64,000 bases of DNA from Micromonospora sp. NBC_01796. GTDB lineage: Bacteria; Actinomycetota; Actinomycetes; Mycobacteriales; Micromonosporaceae. Shown here piece by piece: positions 16,127 to 25,351 of the stretch. The position numbers and the translations under genes are program-made. Each line of letters opens with the position of its first letter. Positions within the stretch are counted from its first letter, which is position 1. The stretch is taken from contig NZ_CP109078.1 of the NCBI RefSeq assembly GCF_035917455.1, forward strand, positions 310,001 to 374,000. Direction: 5' to 3'. The notes below the pieces were generated by a model. The model did not search any database, was not told the origin of the DNA, and worked only from the letters and a program-made list of their open reading frames with translations.

Positions 16127-18628
16127 ATGACGCTCACCGATCAGCTGCCGGGCAGCCCCGACCCAGACCTGCTCTTCGACGCCTTCGCCAACTGGGCCAA
16201 GGATCAGGGGCTCACCCTCTACCCCCACCAGGAAGAGGCGCTGATCGAGATCGTCTCGGGCGCCAACGTCATCCTGAGCACCCCGACCGGCTCCGGTAAG
16301 AGCCTGGTGGCGACCGGTGCCCACTTCGCCGCGCTCGCCGGCGACCGGGTCAGCTTCTACACCGCTCCGATCAAGGCGCTGGTGTCGGAGAAGTTCTTCG
16401 CGCTCTGCGACGTTTTCGGCGCGGAGAACGTCGGCATGCTCACCGGCGACGCCAGCGTGAACGAGGACGCCCCGATCATCTGCTGCACCGCGGAGATCCT
16501 GGCCAACATCGCCCTGCGCGACGGCGACCAGGCCGACGTCGGCTTGGTGATCATGGACGAGTTCCACTTCTACGCCGAGCCGGACCGGGGCTGGGCCTGG
16601 CAGGTGCCGCTGATCGAGCTGCCCCAGGCGCAGTTCGTGCTGATGTCGGCCACGCTGGGCGATGTCAGCCGGTTCACCGACGACCTGAGCCGGCGTACCG
16701 GGCGGGACACCGCCGTGGTCAAGAACGCCGAGCGGCCGGTGCCACTGCTGTTCTCGTACGTCACCACGCCGATGCACGAGACGCTCGAAGAGCTGCTCAC
16801 CACCCACCAGGCGCCGGTCTACGTCGTGCACTTCACCCAGGCGGCGGCCCTGGAACGGGCCCAGGCGCTGATGAGCATCAACATCTCCACCCGGGCCGAG
16901 AAGGACGCCATCGCCGAGGCGATCGGCAACTTCCGGTTCACCGCCGGCTTCGGCCGTACGCTGTCCCGGCTGGTCCGGCACGGGATCGGCGTACACCACG
17001 CGGGCATGCTGCCGAAGTACCGCCGGCTGGTGGAGACCCTGGCCCAGGCCGGCCTCCTCAAGGTCATCTGCGGTACGGACACCCTCGGCGTCGGCATCAA
17101 CGTGCCGATCCGGACCGTGCTGTTCACCGCCCTGTCGAAGTACGACGGCGTACGCACCCGGCTGCTCAAGGCGCGCGAGTTCCACCAGATCGCCGGGCGG
17201 GCCGGACGGGCCGGTTTCGACACCATGGGCCGGGTGGTGGTGCAGGCCCCCGAGCACGTGATCGAGAACGAGAAGGCGCTCGCCAAGGCGGGCGACGATC
17301 CGAAGAAGCGGCGCAAGGTGGTACGGAAGAAGCCGCCGGAGGGCTCGATCGGGTGGGGCCAGCCGACGTACGAGCGGCTGATCGACGCCGAGCCGGAGAC
17401 CCTCACCTCCAGCTTCCACGTCAGCCACTCGATGCTGCTCAACGTGATCAGCCGGCCGGGCGACGCGTTCGCCGCGATGCGGCACCTGCTCACCGACAAC
17501 CACGAGGACAAGGCCGCCCAGCGCAAGCACATCCACCGGGCGATCGCGATCTACCGGGCGCTGCTCGCCGGTGGGGTGGTCGAGCAGCTCGACGAGCCGG
17601 ACGCGTCCGGTCGCCGGGTACGCCTCACCGTCGACCTCCAGTTCGACTTCGCGCTCAACCAGCCGCTCTCGCCGTTCGCGCTGGCCGCGATCGAGCTGCT
17701 GGACACCGAGTCGCCGACGTACCCGCTCGACGCCCTGTCGGTCATCGAGGCGACCCTGGACGACCCGCGCCAGATCCTCTCCGCGCAGCAGTTCAAGGCG
17801 CGCGGCGAGGCGGTCCAGCAGATGAAGGCCGACGGGATCGAGTACGAGGCCCGGATGGAGCTGCTCAACGACGTCACCCATCCGAAGCCGCTGGCCGAGC
17901 TGCTCGACGCCGCGTACGAGATGTACCGGCAGGGCCACCCGTGGGTCGCGGACTACGAGCTGGCCCCGAAGTCCGTGGTCCGGGACATGTACGAGCGCGC
18001 GATGACCTTCGTCGAGTACGTCGCCTTCTACGGGCTGTCCCGCTCCGAGGGACTGGTGCTGCGCTACCTGGCCGACGCGTACAAGGCGGTCAAGCAGACC
18101 GTGCCCGAGGACGCCAAGACCGAGGAGCTGATCGACCTCATCGAGTGGCTGGGTGAGCTGGTCCGCCAGGTCGACTCCAGCCTGATCGACGAGTGGGAGC
18201 GGCTGCGCAACCCGACCGAGGAGGGCGTGGAGGCGGTGGTCGACCTGCGCCCGCCGGCCGTCACCGGCAACCTGCGCGCGTTCCGGGTGCTGGTGCGCAA
18301 CGCGATGTTCCGCCGGGTCGAACTGGCCGCCCTGCGCCGCTACGACGAGCTGGGCGAGTTGGACAACGAGGCGGGTTGGACCGGGGACGACTGGGCCGAC
18401 GCGCTGGAGCCCTACTTCGAGGCGTACGACGAGATCGGCACCGGTCCGGCCGCGCGCGGTCCGGCGTTGCTCCTGCTCGACCAGCAGCGGGACAAGTGGA
18501 CGGTCCGGCAGATCTTCGACGACCCGAACGGCGACCACGACTGGGGTATCAGCGCGGAGGTCGACCTGGCCGCGTCCGACGAGGCCGGCGCGGCGGTGGT
18601 CCGGGTGACCGAGGTCGGCCAGCTCTGA
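16127..18628 (+). CDS. DEAD/DEAH-box helicase with DUF3516
   Basis: An 833-residue superfamily 2 helicase. Motif I is STPTGSGKSLVATG, motif II is the unusual DEFHFY, motif III SATLGD, and motif VI HQIAGRAGRAGF. The C-terminal half corresponds to DUF3516, an actinobacterial extension also found in Mycobacterium homologues related to Ski2/Mtr4-type RNA helicases. It probably unwinds structured RNA, though the substrate is unproven. It is transcribed alone after trmB. Confidence 0.93.
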   Translation: MTLTDQLPGSPDPDLLFDAFANWAKDQGLTLYPHQEEALIEIVSGANVILSTPTGSGKSLVATGAHFAALAGDRVSFYTAPIKALVSEKFFALCDVFGAENVGMLTGDASVNEDAPIICCTAEILANIALRDGDQADVGLVIMDEFHFYAEPDRGWAWQVPLIELPQAQFVLMSATLGDVSRFTDDLSRRTGRDTAVVKNAERPVPLLFSYVTTPMHETLEELLTTHQAPVYVVHFTQAAALERAQALMSINISTRAEKDAIAEAIGNFRFTAGFGRTLSRLVRHGIGVHHAGMLPKYRRLVETLAQAGLLKVICGTDTLGVGINVPIRTVLFTALSKYDGVRTRLLKAREFHQIAGRAGRAGFDTMGRVVVQAPEHVIENEKALAKAGDDPKKRRKVVRKKPPEGSIGWGQPTYERLIDAEPETLTSSFHVSHSMLLNVISRPGDAFAAMRHLLTDNHEDKAAQRKHIHRAIAIYRALLAGGVVEQLDEPDASGRRVRLTVDLQFDFALNQPLSPFALAAIELLDTESPTYPLDALSVIEATLDDPRQILSAQQFKARGEAVQQMKADGIEYEARMELLNDVTHPKPLAELLDAAYEMYRQGHPWVADYELAPKSVVRDMYERAMTFVEYVAFYGLSRSEGLVLRYLADAYKAVKQTVPEDAKTEELIDLIEWLGELVRQVDSSLIDEWERLRNPTEEGVEAVVDLRPPAVTGNLRAFRVLVRNAMFRRVELAALRRYDELGELDNEAGWTGDDWADALEPYFEAYDEIGTGPAARGPALLLLDQQRDKWTVRQIFDDPNGDHDWGISAEVDLAASDEAGAAVVRVTEVGQL

Positions 18629-18668
18629 CCGACCGGCGGGCCGCCTGAGCAAGCCCGACGGACCTTCC

Positions 18669-19274
18669 TCAGTGACCGGACCTATCCTGCGGTCTCCGCG
18701 GGGACGGGCCTCCGGTGATTCTTGCTGCGTTGTTGTCTTGGCCGCCGTTCGTGTTGGAAAGGGGCAGCCTCCTCGCCCAAGTCATGAACGCCGACAGCGT
18801 CAGCAGCACCGCGCCCACGGCACCGATGAGGACCGCGTACGGCGCCACGACGTCAGCCACGCTGATCCAGTTCGGTACCCCGGCGTCGTGCACGATGCCC
18901 AGGCGTTTCGGATCGCTGCCGTCGTTCGGCGCGGCCACCACCCAGCCGCCGCCGCAGACGGCGAGCACCCCGCAGATCGGCCCGATGACCCCGGGCGACC
19001 GCGATCCGGCGACGCGTGCCCGCCGCGCCGCGATCCACAGAATAGGCACCAGCAACGTCGTCACGCTCAGCCGTAGGTAGGCGAAGGCTCCCTCCAGCAG
19101 GTAGGCGATCGCCCCGTTCTGGCTGCTGCCGTAGTTGAACAGCGCTTTGAAATGCAGCAGGTCCCAGACGGTCACCCCGGCGTTGAGCAGCAGGCCGGCG
19201 GTGAGAACCGCGATCGGAAGCGGTATCCAGGTGAGCTGCTGTCGATGTCGGGGCAAGGCGGCGTCGATGGTCAC
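18669..19274 (-). CDS. Four-helix membrane protein, unknown
   Basis: A 201-residue membrane protein with hydrophobic helices near residues 18-40, 60-85, 96-118 and 143-165, and a polar Asn/Gly/Arg-rich C-terminal tail. The GTG start at 19274 is an estimate. I do not recognise a family. It converges with the DUF3516 helicase and lies downstream of the phosphotransferase, from which it is separated by a strong hairpin, so it probably has its own promoter. Confidence 0.68.
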   Translation of the reverse strand: MTIDAALPRHRQQLTWIPLPIAVLTAGLLLNAGVTVWDLLHFKALFNYGSSQNGAIAYLLEGAFAYLRLSVTTLLVPILWIAARRARVAGSRSPGVIGPICGVLAVCGGGWVVAAPNDGSDPKRLGIVHDAGVPNWISVADVVAPYAVLIGAVGAVLLTLSAFMTWARRLPLSNTNGGQDNNAARITGGPSPRRPQDRSGH

Positions 19275-19453
19275 GGTGGTGAACGTACAAGCCGGTTGTG
19301 AGCGAACGGTGGTGCCGGCGTGCAGGCACCGGGTACATCGGCGGCAGCGTGGACGGCACGTGGACACCGGGATCAATCACACCTCCTGGGCCAGATCCCC
19401 GCTCTCGCGACCCCAATCAGGCGGGCGAGGATCAAGGCGCTGACCAGCGACTC

Positions 19454-19503
19454 GCAAGGTAGGTCCGCACGGCTTGGGCGCGATTCGTTCGGACTTACCT
19501 TGC
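19454..19503 (-). terminator. Hairpin after the phosphotransferase gene
   Basis: GCAAGGTAGGTCCG (19454-19467) pairs with CGGACTTACCTTGC (19490-19503); the only mismatch is a G-U wobble in RNA, and CTCG/CGAG extends the stem after a one-base bulge. It lies 22 bp beyond the stop of the leftward gene ending at 19525. Confidence 0.7.
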
Positions 19504-19524
19504 CGAGATCCTGATCTTGATACG

Positions 19525-20502
19525 TCAGATCGCGGCCAGGGCCTTGGCGATGTTCCACTCGGCCAAGTCCAGCATCCACCGGCGGTCCGGGAAGTCGGTG
19601 TCGGCGATCCGAAGGGGGCCATCGATCAGAGACAGGACCTGGGCATATCGGTAGAACTCCAGCCGGTTGGGGTCGAGTTCGACTGGGTGCAGCGCGGAGT
19701 ACGCGTCACCGAAGCGCATACGCAGCCAGGCGTGCTCCCACTCCACGTCGAAGAACGTCAGCCCCTCGATGTCGACCATGGCGGGTTCACCGGAGGGCGT
19801 GACGAGCACGTGGTCGGGTCCGAGTTCGCCGTGTATCAGCCCGTATTCCTCGCGGGCGGTGACAGCGCCGCGCAGGTGCCGGACATGGTCGGTGATTCGT
19901 TCGCGGGCGTCGGCGAGCCGGACGTCGCGGGCTGCCGCCGCGTCGAGGTGACCGAGCGCTCGGTCCTGGATGATGTCCTCGGTGCTGCGGGCCTGGAGTG
20001 CCTCCCCGCGAGCAATGGCGGCGAGTTTGCCGTATTGGGAGCCGCGTGTGGTGTGCATGCGGCGCAGGGCGTCACCAAGCGTGGACAGTGGCGTCGCGGC
20101 TGCGGCTGGATCTTGTGCCATGAGAGCCTCGAGCGTCACCCCACCGACATCCTCCACCAGTGCAAGGTCGGCCGGGTGGTAGCGGCCGTCGCGGTCGAGC
20201 ATCAGCAGCCGTGGCGTCCGCACGTCCGCGGCCGTGAGGGCTGCGTAGTTGGCGGCGAACAATTCGGCGCCCGACGCGTCGGTGAATGGATCGTCGGGGA
20301 CAGCCCGCGCCGGGGGCCAGTAGTTCTCGCCGGCCGCCCAAACATAGAGAATCACTGTCGCCTGGTCGTCCAGCCTGAGCCGGTAGACGCCCTTTTTGCT
20401 GCCACCGGTCAGCCGCTCCAGGGCGGCGAGTCTGCGGTCTGTGCCGAACTGGTCCATCACCAAGTCGCGCAAATCGTCAGGTTGTAGGAATACCCGTGTC
20501 AT
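19525..20502 (-). CDS. Aminoglycoside phosphotransferase-like kinase
   Basis: A 325-residue protein-kinase-fold phosphotransferase. The nucleotide-binding N-lobe is GGSKKGVYRLRL, the catalytic-loop region LIHGELGPDHVLV and the metal-binding motif MVDIEGLTFFDVEWEHA. The catalytic loop normally reads HGD....N; here Asp is replaced by Glu and Asn by His. His in the last position is also seen in some macrolide kinases, but Glu for the catalytic Asp is unusual. Substrate could be an antibiotic or a small metabolite; no resistance genes lie nearby. Confidence 0.82.
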   Translation of the reverse strand: MTRVFLQPDDLRDLVMDQFGTDRRLAALERLTGGSKKGVYRLRLDDQATVILYVWAAGENYWPPARAVPDDPFTDASGAELFAANYAALTAADVRTPRLLMLDRDGRYHPADLALVEDVGGVTLEALMAQDPAAAATPLSTLGDALRRMHTTRGSQYGKLAAIARGEALQARSTEDIIQDRALGHLDAAAARDVRLADARERITDHVRHLRGAVTAREEYGLIHGELGPDHVLVTPSGEPAMVDIEGLTFFDVEWEHAWLRMRFGDAYSALHPVELDPNRLEFYRYAQVLSLIDGPLRIADTDFPDRRWMLDLAEWNIAKALAAI

Positions 20503-20805
20503 GATCGCCTTCCCTCGTGTTGCCCGGCGATGGTTCCTGACGCGTCGGCATCGCGCAATCGAGTTGTCACCATTTCCTGGCTTATGGTCGGTCAGGCGCA
20601 CTCTCGACGGACAGGCGGCTGTCGAGGGTTCTCGGCCGGGCGCGGACGGGCCAGGGCGCTGAGCTGACGGCGCCGCAAGGTTCGCGCGGACGGGACAGCG
20701 GACAGCAATATTCGCTGTCCGGTACGGCCGTTTTCGGCTGGGCGGAACGGCTCCGATCAATTAGAATGGGTGTACTAATCCGGCATCTGACCTGGGAGGA
20801 CTGCC
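20503..20805. other. Divergent promoter region, 303 bp
   Basis: This segment separates the leftward phosphotransferase from the rightward unknown gene. It holds one clear dyad at 20700-20720 and a GGGAGGA ribosome-binding site before the GTG at 20806. I see no gene in it. Confidence 0.6.
20700..20720. promoter_or_regulatory. Operator-like dyad GGACAGC-N7-GCTGTCC
   Basis: A perfect 7-bp inverted repeat around AATATTC, about 85 bp upstream of the GTG at 20806. Another half-site GGACAGC starts 7 bp earlier. The AT-rich centre in a GC-rich region suggests a repressor site; the regulator is unknown. Confidence 0.45.
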
Positions 20806-21498
20806 GTGACTGCGCCCGCCTCCAGTGCACCAACCGCAACCACCGCGCCCGCCGCCGCCACCCAGCCCGCCGCCCCCGTTCTTCCCTACGCGACCCTGCT
20901 CGCCTTCTCCCGCTACGTCGACCGCACCGGCCCGGCGAAGGCGAACTTCGTCGGTGGGCTACGCAAGCAGCGGGCCAGCCGCTCCGGCTTCAACCCCCAC
21001 GGCCAGTTCGTCAAGGCCCTCAAGTCCGACCTGGCGTTCCACACCGGCGGCACCCACATCAACCAGGTCCCCGACCTGGTCAAGCCGCGCTGGCGCCCGC
21101 TCTACCAGGCGCTGGTCCCGGGCACGCTGGCGTACCTCAACTCTCTCGGCGACCCACGGTCGGTCGAACTGGCCCAGACCCACGACGCGCTCGGCCTGCT
21201 CGGCGGGCTACCCGTCAAGATCAACCCACACCTCGGGCTGCGGTTCGCGGATGGCCACGCCGAGGCGGTGCGGTTGCACTTCGACGAGGCGCCGCCGAGC
21301 GACGAACTGGTGCTGGCGAGCCTGCACCTGATGGCCCGACACATGGACCAGGTGCTCCCGCACGCCGAGCCGGTGCTGGTCGACGTCCGCCGGGGCGTCA
21401 CCCACCGCCGCAGCCCCTCCGTCCGCGCCGAACAGGTCGAAAGCTGGCTCGCCGGCGAGGCCGCCGCCTTCAGCGCCATCTGGTCCACCGCCGCCTGA
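20806..21498 (+). CDS. Hypothetical protein, 230 residues
   Basis: A soluble protein with an Ala/Thr/Pro-rich, probably disordered first 25 residues and then a compact domain (LPYATLLAFSRYVDRTGPAK, VKINPHLGLRFADGHAEAVRLHF). No signal peptide, no membrane helix. I do not recognise the family. GTG start with GGGAGGA upstream. A 21-bp-arm hairpin ends the transcript. Confidence 0.75.
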   Translation: MTAPASSAPTATTAPAAATQPAAPVLPYATLLAFSRYVDRTGPAKANFVGGLRKQRASRSGFNPHGQFVKALKSDLAFHTGGTHINQVPDLVKPRWRPLYQALVPGTLAYLNSLGDPRSVELAQTHDALGLLGGLPVKINPHLGLRFADGHAEAVRLHFDEAPPSDELVLASLHLMARHMDQVLPHAEPVLVDVRRGVTHRRSPSVRAEQVESWLAGEAAAFSAIWSTAA

Positions 21499-21529
21499 CC
21501 CTCACCCCGCATCATCAAGATCTTGACTC

Positions 21530-21578
21530 GCACGGAAAAAGTGGCTATCCCCGCCCCGGATAGCCACTTTTTCCGTGC
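21530..21578. terminator. Perfect 21-bp-arm hairpin between convergent genes
   Basis: Positions 21530-21550 and 21558-21578 are exact reverse complements (outer ends GCACGG and CCGTGC, containing AAAAAGTGG and CCACTTTTT) around a 7-nt loop. The A-tract on the left and T-tract inside the right arm make it symmetric, so it can stop transcription from both the gene ending at 21498 and the one ending at 21587. Confidence 0.9.
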
Positions 21579-21586
21579 CGGCGAAG

Positions 21587-22285
21587 CTAGGGCTGGCGGT
21601 GCGCGAAGAGGACCGCGCCCGGAACGCCCTGGTCGAGTCCGATCAGCAACTTGGCCTGGACCGTGAACCCGGCCTCGTGCAGCCAGGCTGCCACCCGGTC
21701 GGGCTGGCGGCGGTGAAAGTAGACGTTCATCGGGTGGCCGCCATAGCCCTCAGTCCTGAGCACCGACTCGTCGCCGACGTGGAAGCCGAGCAGCAGCGGT
21801 CCGCCCGGACGCAACACCCGGTGAAAGTGGCCGAGAACCGTGGGGATCGCGTCGTCGGGGACGTGGATCAGCGACCAGAAGGCGAGCAGGGCGGCGGTCG
21901 AGGCGTCAGCGAGGTCGAGGTCGGTCATCGAGCCTACCTCGAACCGCAGGTCAGGGTGGTCTCGCCGAGCAATGTCGATCATCGCGGGTGACAGATCGAT
22001 CCCGAAGGCGTCGACCCCCAGCTTTTGCAGGTGGGCGGTGATCTGTCCCGGTCCGCAGCCCACGTCCGCGACCGGGCCGCCGCCTGCGGCGTGGACCAGG
22101 TCGGCGAACAACGCCAGCGCCGCACGTAGATAGGCCTCCTTGTCCAGGGCCTCGCGCACGAAGTCGGCATAGCTCTCGGCGACCGTGTCGTAGGAGGTCC
22201 GGGTGTTCGCCAACCAGCTGTCCAGGTTCCCGCTCCGCGCCAGGGATGGGTTGTCGTCTTCCACCAGGCTCCCGGTTTCCGTCAT
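21587..22285 (-). CDS. Class I SAM-dependent methyltransferase
   Basis: A 232-residue methyltransferase with motif I VADVGCGPGQITAHL, the acidic residue in AFGIDLSPAM and a motif around FWSLIHVPDDAIP. It resembles UbiE/Methyltransf_25-type enzymes acting on small molecules. The start at 22285 has AGGAGGA upstream. It lies downstream of the siderophore ABC operon but is separated by a strong hairpin, so it is probably a separate unit. Substrate unknown. Confidence 0.9.
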   Translation of the reverse strand: MTETGSLVEDDNPSLARSGNLDSWLANTRTSYDTVAESYADFVREALDKEAYLRAALALFADLVHAAGGGPVADVGCGPGQITAHLQKLGVDAFGIDLSPAMIDIARRDHPDLRFEVGSMTDLDLADASTAALLAFWSLIHVPDDAIPTVLGHFHRVLRPGGPLLLGFHVGDESVLRTEGYGGHPMNVYFHRRQPDRVAAWLHEAGFTVQAKLLIGLDQGVPGAVLFAHRQP

Positions 22286-22361
22286 CGGTCGACTCCTCCT
22301 GATCGGGCTGGAGTGGACATGATGCCCTGTGGACCGACCCCACCCGCAGCGCCCCCATGCG

Positions 22362-22403
22362 GAGAACGAGTGGCTGTCCGGGGTGGGACAACCACTCGTT
22401 CTC
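22362..22403 (-). terminator. Hairpin ending the siderophore ABC operon
   Basis: Arms 22362-22379 and 22386-22403 are 18 bp each with one mismatch (outer ends GAGAACGAGTGG and CCACTCGTTCTC) around a 6-nt loop. It lies 33 bp past the stop of the substrate-binding-protein gene. Confidence 0.8.
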
Positions 22404-22435
22404 AACAAAGGCAGACCTCGAAGAGGAGGGCTGGG

Positions 22436-23380
22436 TCAGGCGGTGATGAGGTACTTTTCCAGGTCGTCGAGGATCTTGCCGGCGGCGGTGACGCCGATGC
22501 CGGTCATCCAGGTCTCGTCGGAGACGGTGTACGCCTTGCCCGCCTTCACCGCGGAGAGGTTGCGCCACAGGTTGCCGCCGGTCACCTCGGTCTGCCGCAC
22601 GACGGCCTTCTCGCCGAACGCGCAGACGAAGATGACGTCGCCGTCGACCTCGCTGATCCGCTCCGGGCTGACCGAGTCGAACCGCTTGTCCTCCTTGTTC
22701 GCCAGCAACTGCCGCTCGGTACGGCCGAGGCCGACGTCACGCAGGACGATGCCGGAGAAGGAGTCGGGTCCGTACACCCGGATCTCGGTGGCCCGGAACC
22801 GGACGATGGAGATCTTCTTCGCGGCCGGGTCGCCGATCTTGGTGCCGACCTCCTTGGCCCGCTTCTCGTAGCCGGCCATCAGGTCCTTGGCTTCCTGCTC
22901 CTTGCCGAGTGCCTGACCGTCGAGGAGGAAGTTCTCCTTCCAGGTGATGCCGACCTTGTCGGTGAAGACGGTCGGTGCGATCGCGCTGAGTTCGTCGTAG
23001 AACTTCTCCTGGCGGAACTTGCTGCCCATGATCAGGTCGGGCTTGAGCGCGGTGATCGCTTCGAGGTCGGGCTCGGTGGTCAGGCCGACGAGCTTGATCG
23101 AGGCGACCTTGTCACCGAGGTAGGTGGGGAGCCCGTCAGACTCACTGGCGATGGCGGTGCCGACCGGGACGATGCCGAGCGACAGCGCACTGTCGATCTT
23201 GTCGCTGTCGAGCACCACGACCCGCTGGGGGTGGACCGGGACCTCGGTGGTGCCCATCGCGTGCACAACCTGGTGCGTCTGCGCCTCGGTCGCGCCGGCC
23301 ACCGGGTCGCTCTTGGCGCATCCGGTCAGGCCGACACCGAGGGCGACGACCGCGGCAAGGGTGGCGGCGGGACGGCGCAT
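22436..23380 (-). CDS. Iron-siderophore ABC transporter substrate-binding lipoprotein
   Basis: A 314-residue lipoprotein with lipobox LTGC and the two-lobed FecB/FepB fold: VHPQRVVVLDSDKIDSALSLG begins lobe 1 and LKPDLIMGSKFRQEKF closes it. It captures a ferric siderophore outside the membrane. The ATG at 23380 has AAAGGA upstream. It is the last gene of a leftward operon after two permeases and the ATPase, separated from the ATPase by a 94-bp gap with a hairpin, which may raise its relative expression. Confidence 0.92.
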   Translation of the reverse strand: MRRPAATLAAVVALGVGLTGCAKSDPVAGATEAQTHQVVHAMGTTEVPVHPQRVVVLDSDKIDSALSLGIVPVGTAIASESDGLPTYLGDKVASIKLVGLTTEPDLEAITALKPDLIMGSKFRQEKFYDELSAIAPTVFTDKVGITWKENFLLDGQALGKEQEAKDLMAGYEKRAKEVGTKIGDPAAKKISIVRFRATEIRVYGPDSFSGIVLRDVGLGRTERQLLANKEDKRFDSVSPERISEVDGDVIFVCAFGEKAVVRQTEVTGGNLWRNLSAVKAGKAYTVSDETWMTGIGVTAAGKILDDLEKYLITA

Positions 23381-23439
23381 GGGTGTTCCTTTCGGTTCAA
23401 CTTCGACGGGTACGGCGGGTCGCCGCACCCTCTCGTGAC

Positions 23440-23464
23440 CGGGTACGGCGTTCGGCCGTACCCG
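23440..23464 (-). repeat. Intercistronic hairpin within the ABC operon
   Basis: CGGGTACGG (23440-23448) and CCGTACCCG (23456-23464) form a 9-bp stem between the ATPase and binding-protein genes. It could attenuate read-through or protect the segments of a processed transcript. Confidence 0.5.
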
Positions 23465-23474
23465 TTCGGGCGGG

Positions 23475-24287
23475 TCAGGCGGACACGGCGGTTGCCGTAC
23501 TCGCCGGTGACGGGGTGGTGAGCGCGGGTACGACCAGCGGCGCGCCGCTCACCGGGCAGGGCACGACGACACATTCGAGCCCGAAGACGTCCCGGACCAG
23601 GTCGGCGGTGAGGATGTCCCGGGGCGGTCCGGCGGCGACCACCTCACCCGCGCGCATGGCGACCAGGTGGTCGGCGTACCTGGCCGCCTGGTTGAGGTCG
23701 TGCAGGACGGCGACCACGGTCCGGCCGCGCTCGGCCCGCAGGCGGTGCAGCAGGTCCAGGATCTCCACCTGGTGCGCCAGGTCGAGGAAGGTGGTCGGCT
23801 CGTCGAGCAGGAGCGCGTCGGTCTGCTGGGCCAGGGTCATCGCGATCCAGACCCGCTGCCGCTGACCACCGGAGAGGGTGTCCACCGCGCGGTCGGCCAG
23901 CGTGTCGACGGCGGCGAGCGTCATCGCCTCGCGTACGGCCTCGGCGTCCTGCGGTGACCACTGCCGCCACCAGCTCTGGTGCGGTTGCCTGCCCCGTCCG
24001 ACCAGGTCGGCGACGGTCACCCCCTCGGGGACCAGCGGGCTCTGCGGCAGTACGCCGAGCCGCCGGGCCACCTCGCGGGTGGGCAGTTCCCGGATGGCCG
24101 TGCCGTCCAGCAGGACGGTGCCGGCGCGCGGGGTGAGCAGCCGGGCCATGGTGCGCAACAGGGTGGACTTGCCGCAGGCGTTGGGGCCGACGATGACGGT
24201 GAAGGCGCCGGCCGGCAGGTCGAGGTCGAGCCGGTCGAGCACGGTCCGCTCGTCGTATCCGGCAACGAGTTCACGGGTGGACAGCAT
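23475..24287 (-). CDS. Siderophore ABC transporter ATP-binding protein
   Basis: A 270-residue FepC/FhuC-type ATPase. Walker A GPNACGKSTLL, signature LSGGQRQRVW, Walker B ALLLDEPTTFLD and switch HDLNQAARYAD are all present. It powers import through the two FecCD permeases upstream, with which it is coupled: its ATG shares a base with the stop of the preceding permease gene. Confidence 0.95.
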   Translation of the reverse strand: MLSTRELVAGYDERTVLDRLDLDLPAGAFTVIVGPNACGKSTLLRTMARLLTPRAGTVLLDGTAIRELPTREVARRLGVLPQSPLVPEGVTVADLVGRGRQPHQSWWRQWSPQDAEAVREAMTLAAVDTLADRAVDTLSGGQRQRVWIAMTLAQQTDALLLDEPTTFLDLAHQVEILDLLHRLRAERGRTVVAVLHDLNQAARYADHLVAMRAGEVVAAGPPRDILTADLVRDVFGLECVVVPCPVSGAPLVVPALTTPSPASTATAVSA

Positions 24288-25351
24288 CACGAATTCCTCC
24301 GGCGTCCGCGCACGAGCAGGAACAGCAGGTACGGCCCGCCGATGGCCGCGGTGAGTACCCCGGCGGGCAGTTGCGTCGGCGCGAACAGGCGCCGCCCGGC
24401 GAGGTCGGCGAGCACCACCAGCAGGGCCCCGACCAGCGCGGCGCAGACCAGTGGGGGCCGTTCGGTGCGGGCCAGCCGCCGGGCCACCTGGGGTGCGACG
24501 AGGGCGACGAAGTCGACCGCGCCGACCTGCGCGGTGACCATCGCGGCGACGAGTACGCCGACGCCGGCCAGGCCGATCCGCCGGGCGGTCGGGCGCAGCC
24601 CGAGTCCCCGTGCGGTGTCGTCGTCGAGTGCGCTGGTGTGCAGCGCCCAACCGGCCCAGAACAGCACCGGCAGCAGCAGAACGAGGGTGACCGCGATCCA
24701 GGTCGCCTCGGTCCAGCCCTTGCCGGCAAGGGTGCCGACGAGCCAGATCTGGGCCCGTTGCCCGTCGATCGGGTCGGCGGAGATCATGACGACCTCGGTG
24801 ACGGCGCGCAGCGCCATCGCGACCGCGACACCGGCGAGGACAAAACGCTGGGCGGCCAGGCCGTGCCGGGCGCCGAGGGCGAACACCGCCGCGGCTGCGA
24901 TCAGGCCACCGGCGAGCGCGCTCGGGGCGAGGATCGCGGCGGAGGCGCCGGTGGTCAGCGCGACGGTGGCGACCAGGCCGGCGCCCTGGGTGATGCCGAT
25001 GATGTCGGGGCTGGCGAGCGGGTTGCGGGCGACGCTCTGGATCAGGGTGCCGGCGATGCCGAAGGCCGCGCCGACGGCCACCGCGAGCACCACCCGGGGC
25101 AGCCTGAGCCGGTTCACGACCACGTCGTACGGGGTGCCGGTGCCGTTCGGGTCGCCGAGGTTGCCCAGCGAGTGCAGTACGTCGACCGGTGCGACGTACG
25201 GGGTGCCGAGCGACAGGCTCAGCACCATGGCCCCGGCGAGCAGGAGTACGAGCACCACCGCGACCAGGATCGACCGGCGCCGGACGAGCACGTTGACCCG
25301 CCCGAGGCGCAGCAGGGAACGGCCGGGCAGCAGTTCGGTGGAGGCGCTCAC
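24287..25351 (-). CDS. FecCD-family siderophore permease
   Basis: A 354-residue permease with about nine or ten membrane helices and the family segments ARNPLASPDIIGITQGAG and GAVDFVALVAPQVARRLA, the latter contacting the ATPase. GTG start overlaps the stop of the upstream permease by 4 bp. Together the two permeases form the channel for ferric-siderophore import. Confidence 0.95.
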   Translation of the reverse strand: MSASTELLPGRSLLRLGRVNVLVRRRSILVAVVLVLLLAGAMVLSLSLGTPYVAPVDVLHSLGNLGDPNGTGTPYDVVVNRLRLPRVVLAVAVGAAFGIAGTLIQSVARNPLASPDIIGITQGAGLVATVALTTGASAAILAPSALAGGLIAAAAVFALGARHGLAAQRFVLAGVAVAMALRAVTEVVMISADPIDGQRAQIWLVGTLAGKGWTEATWIAVTLVLLLPVLFWAGWALHTSALDDDTARGLGLRPTARRIGLAGVGVLVAAMVTAQVGAVDFVALVAPQVARRLARTERPPLVCAALVGALLVVLADLAGRRLFAPTQLPAGVLTAAIGGPYLLFLLVRGRRRNS

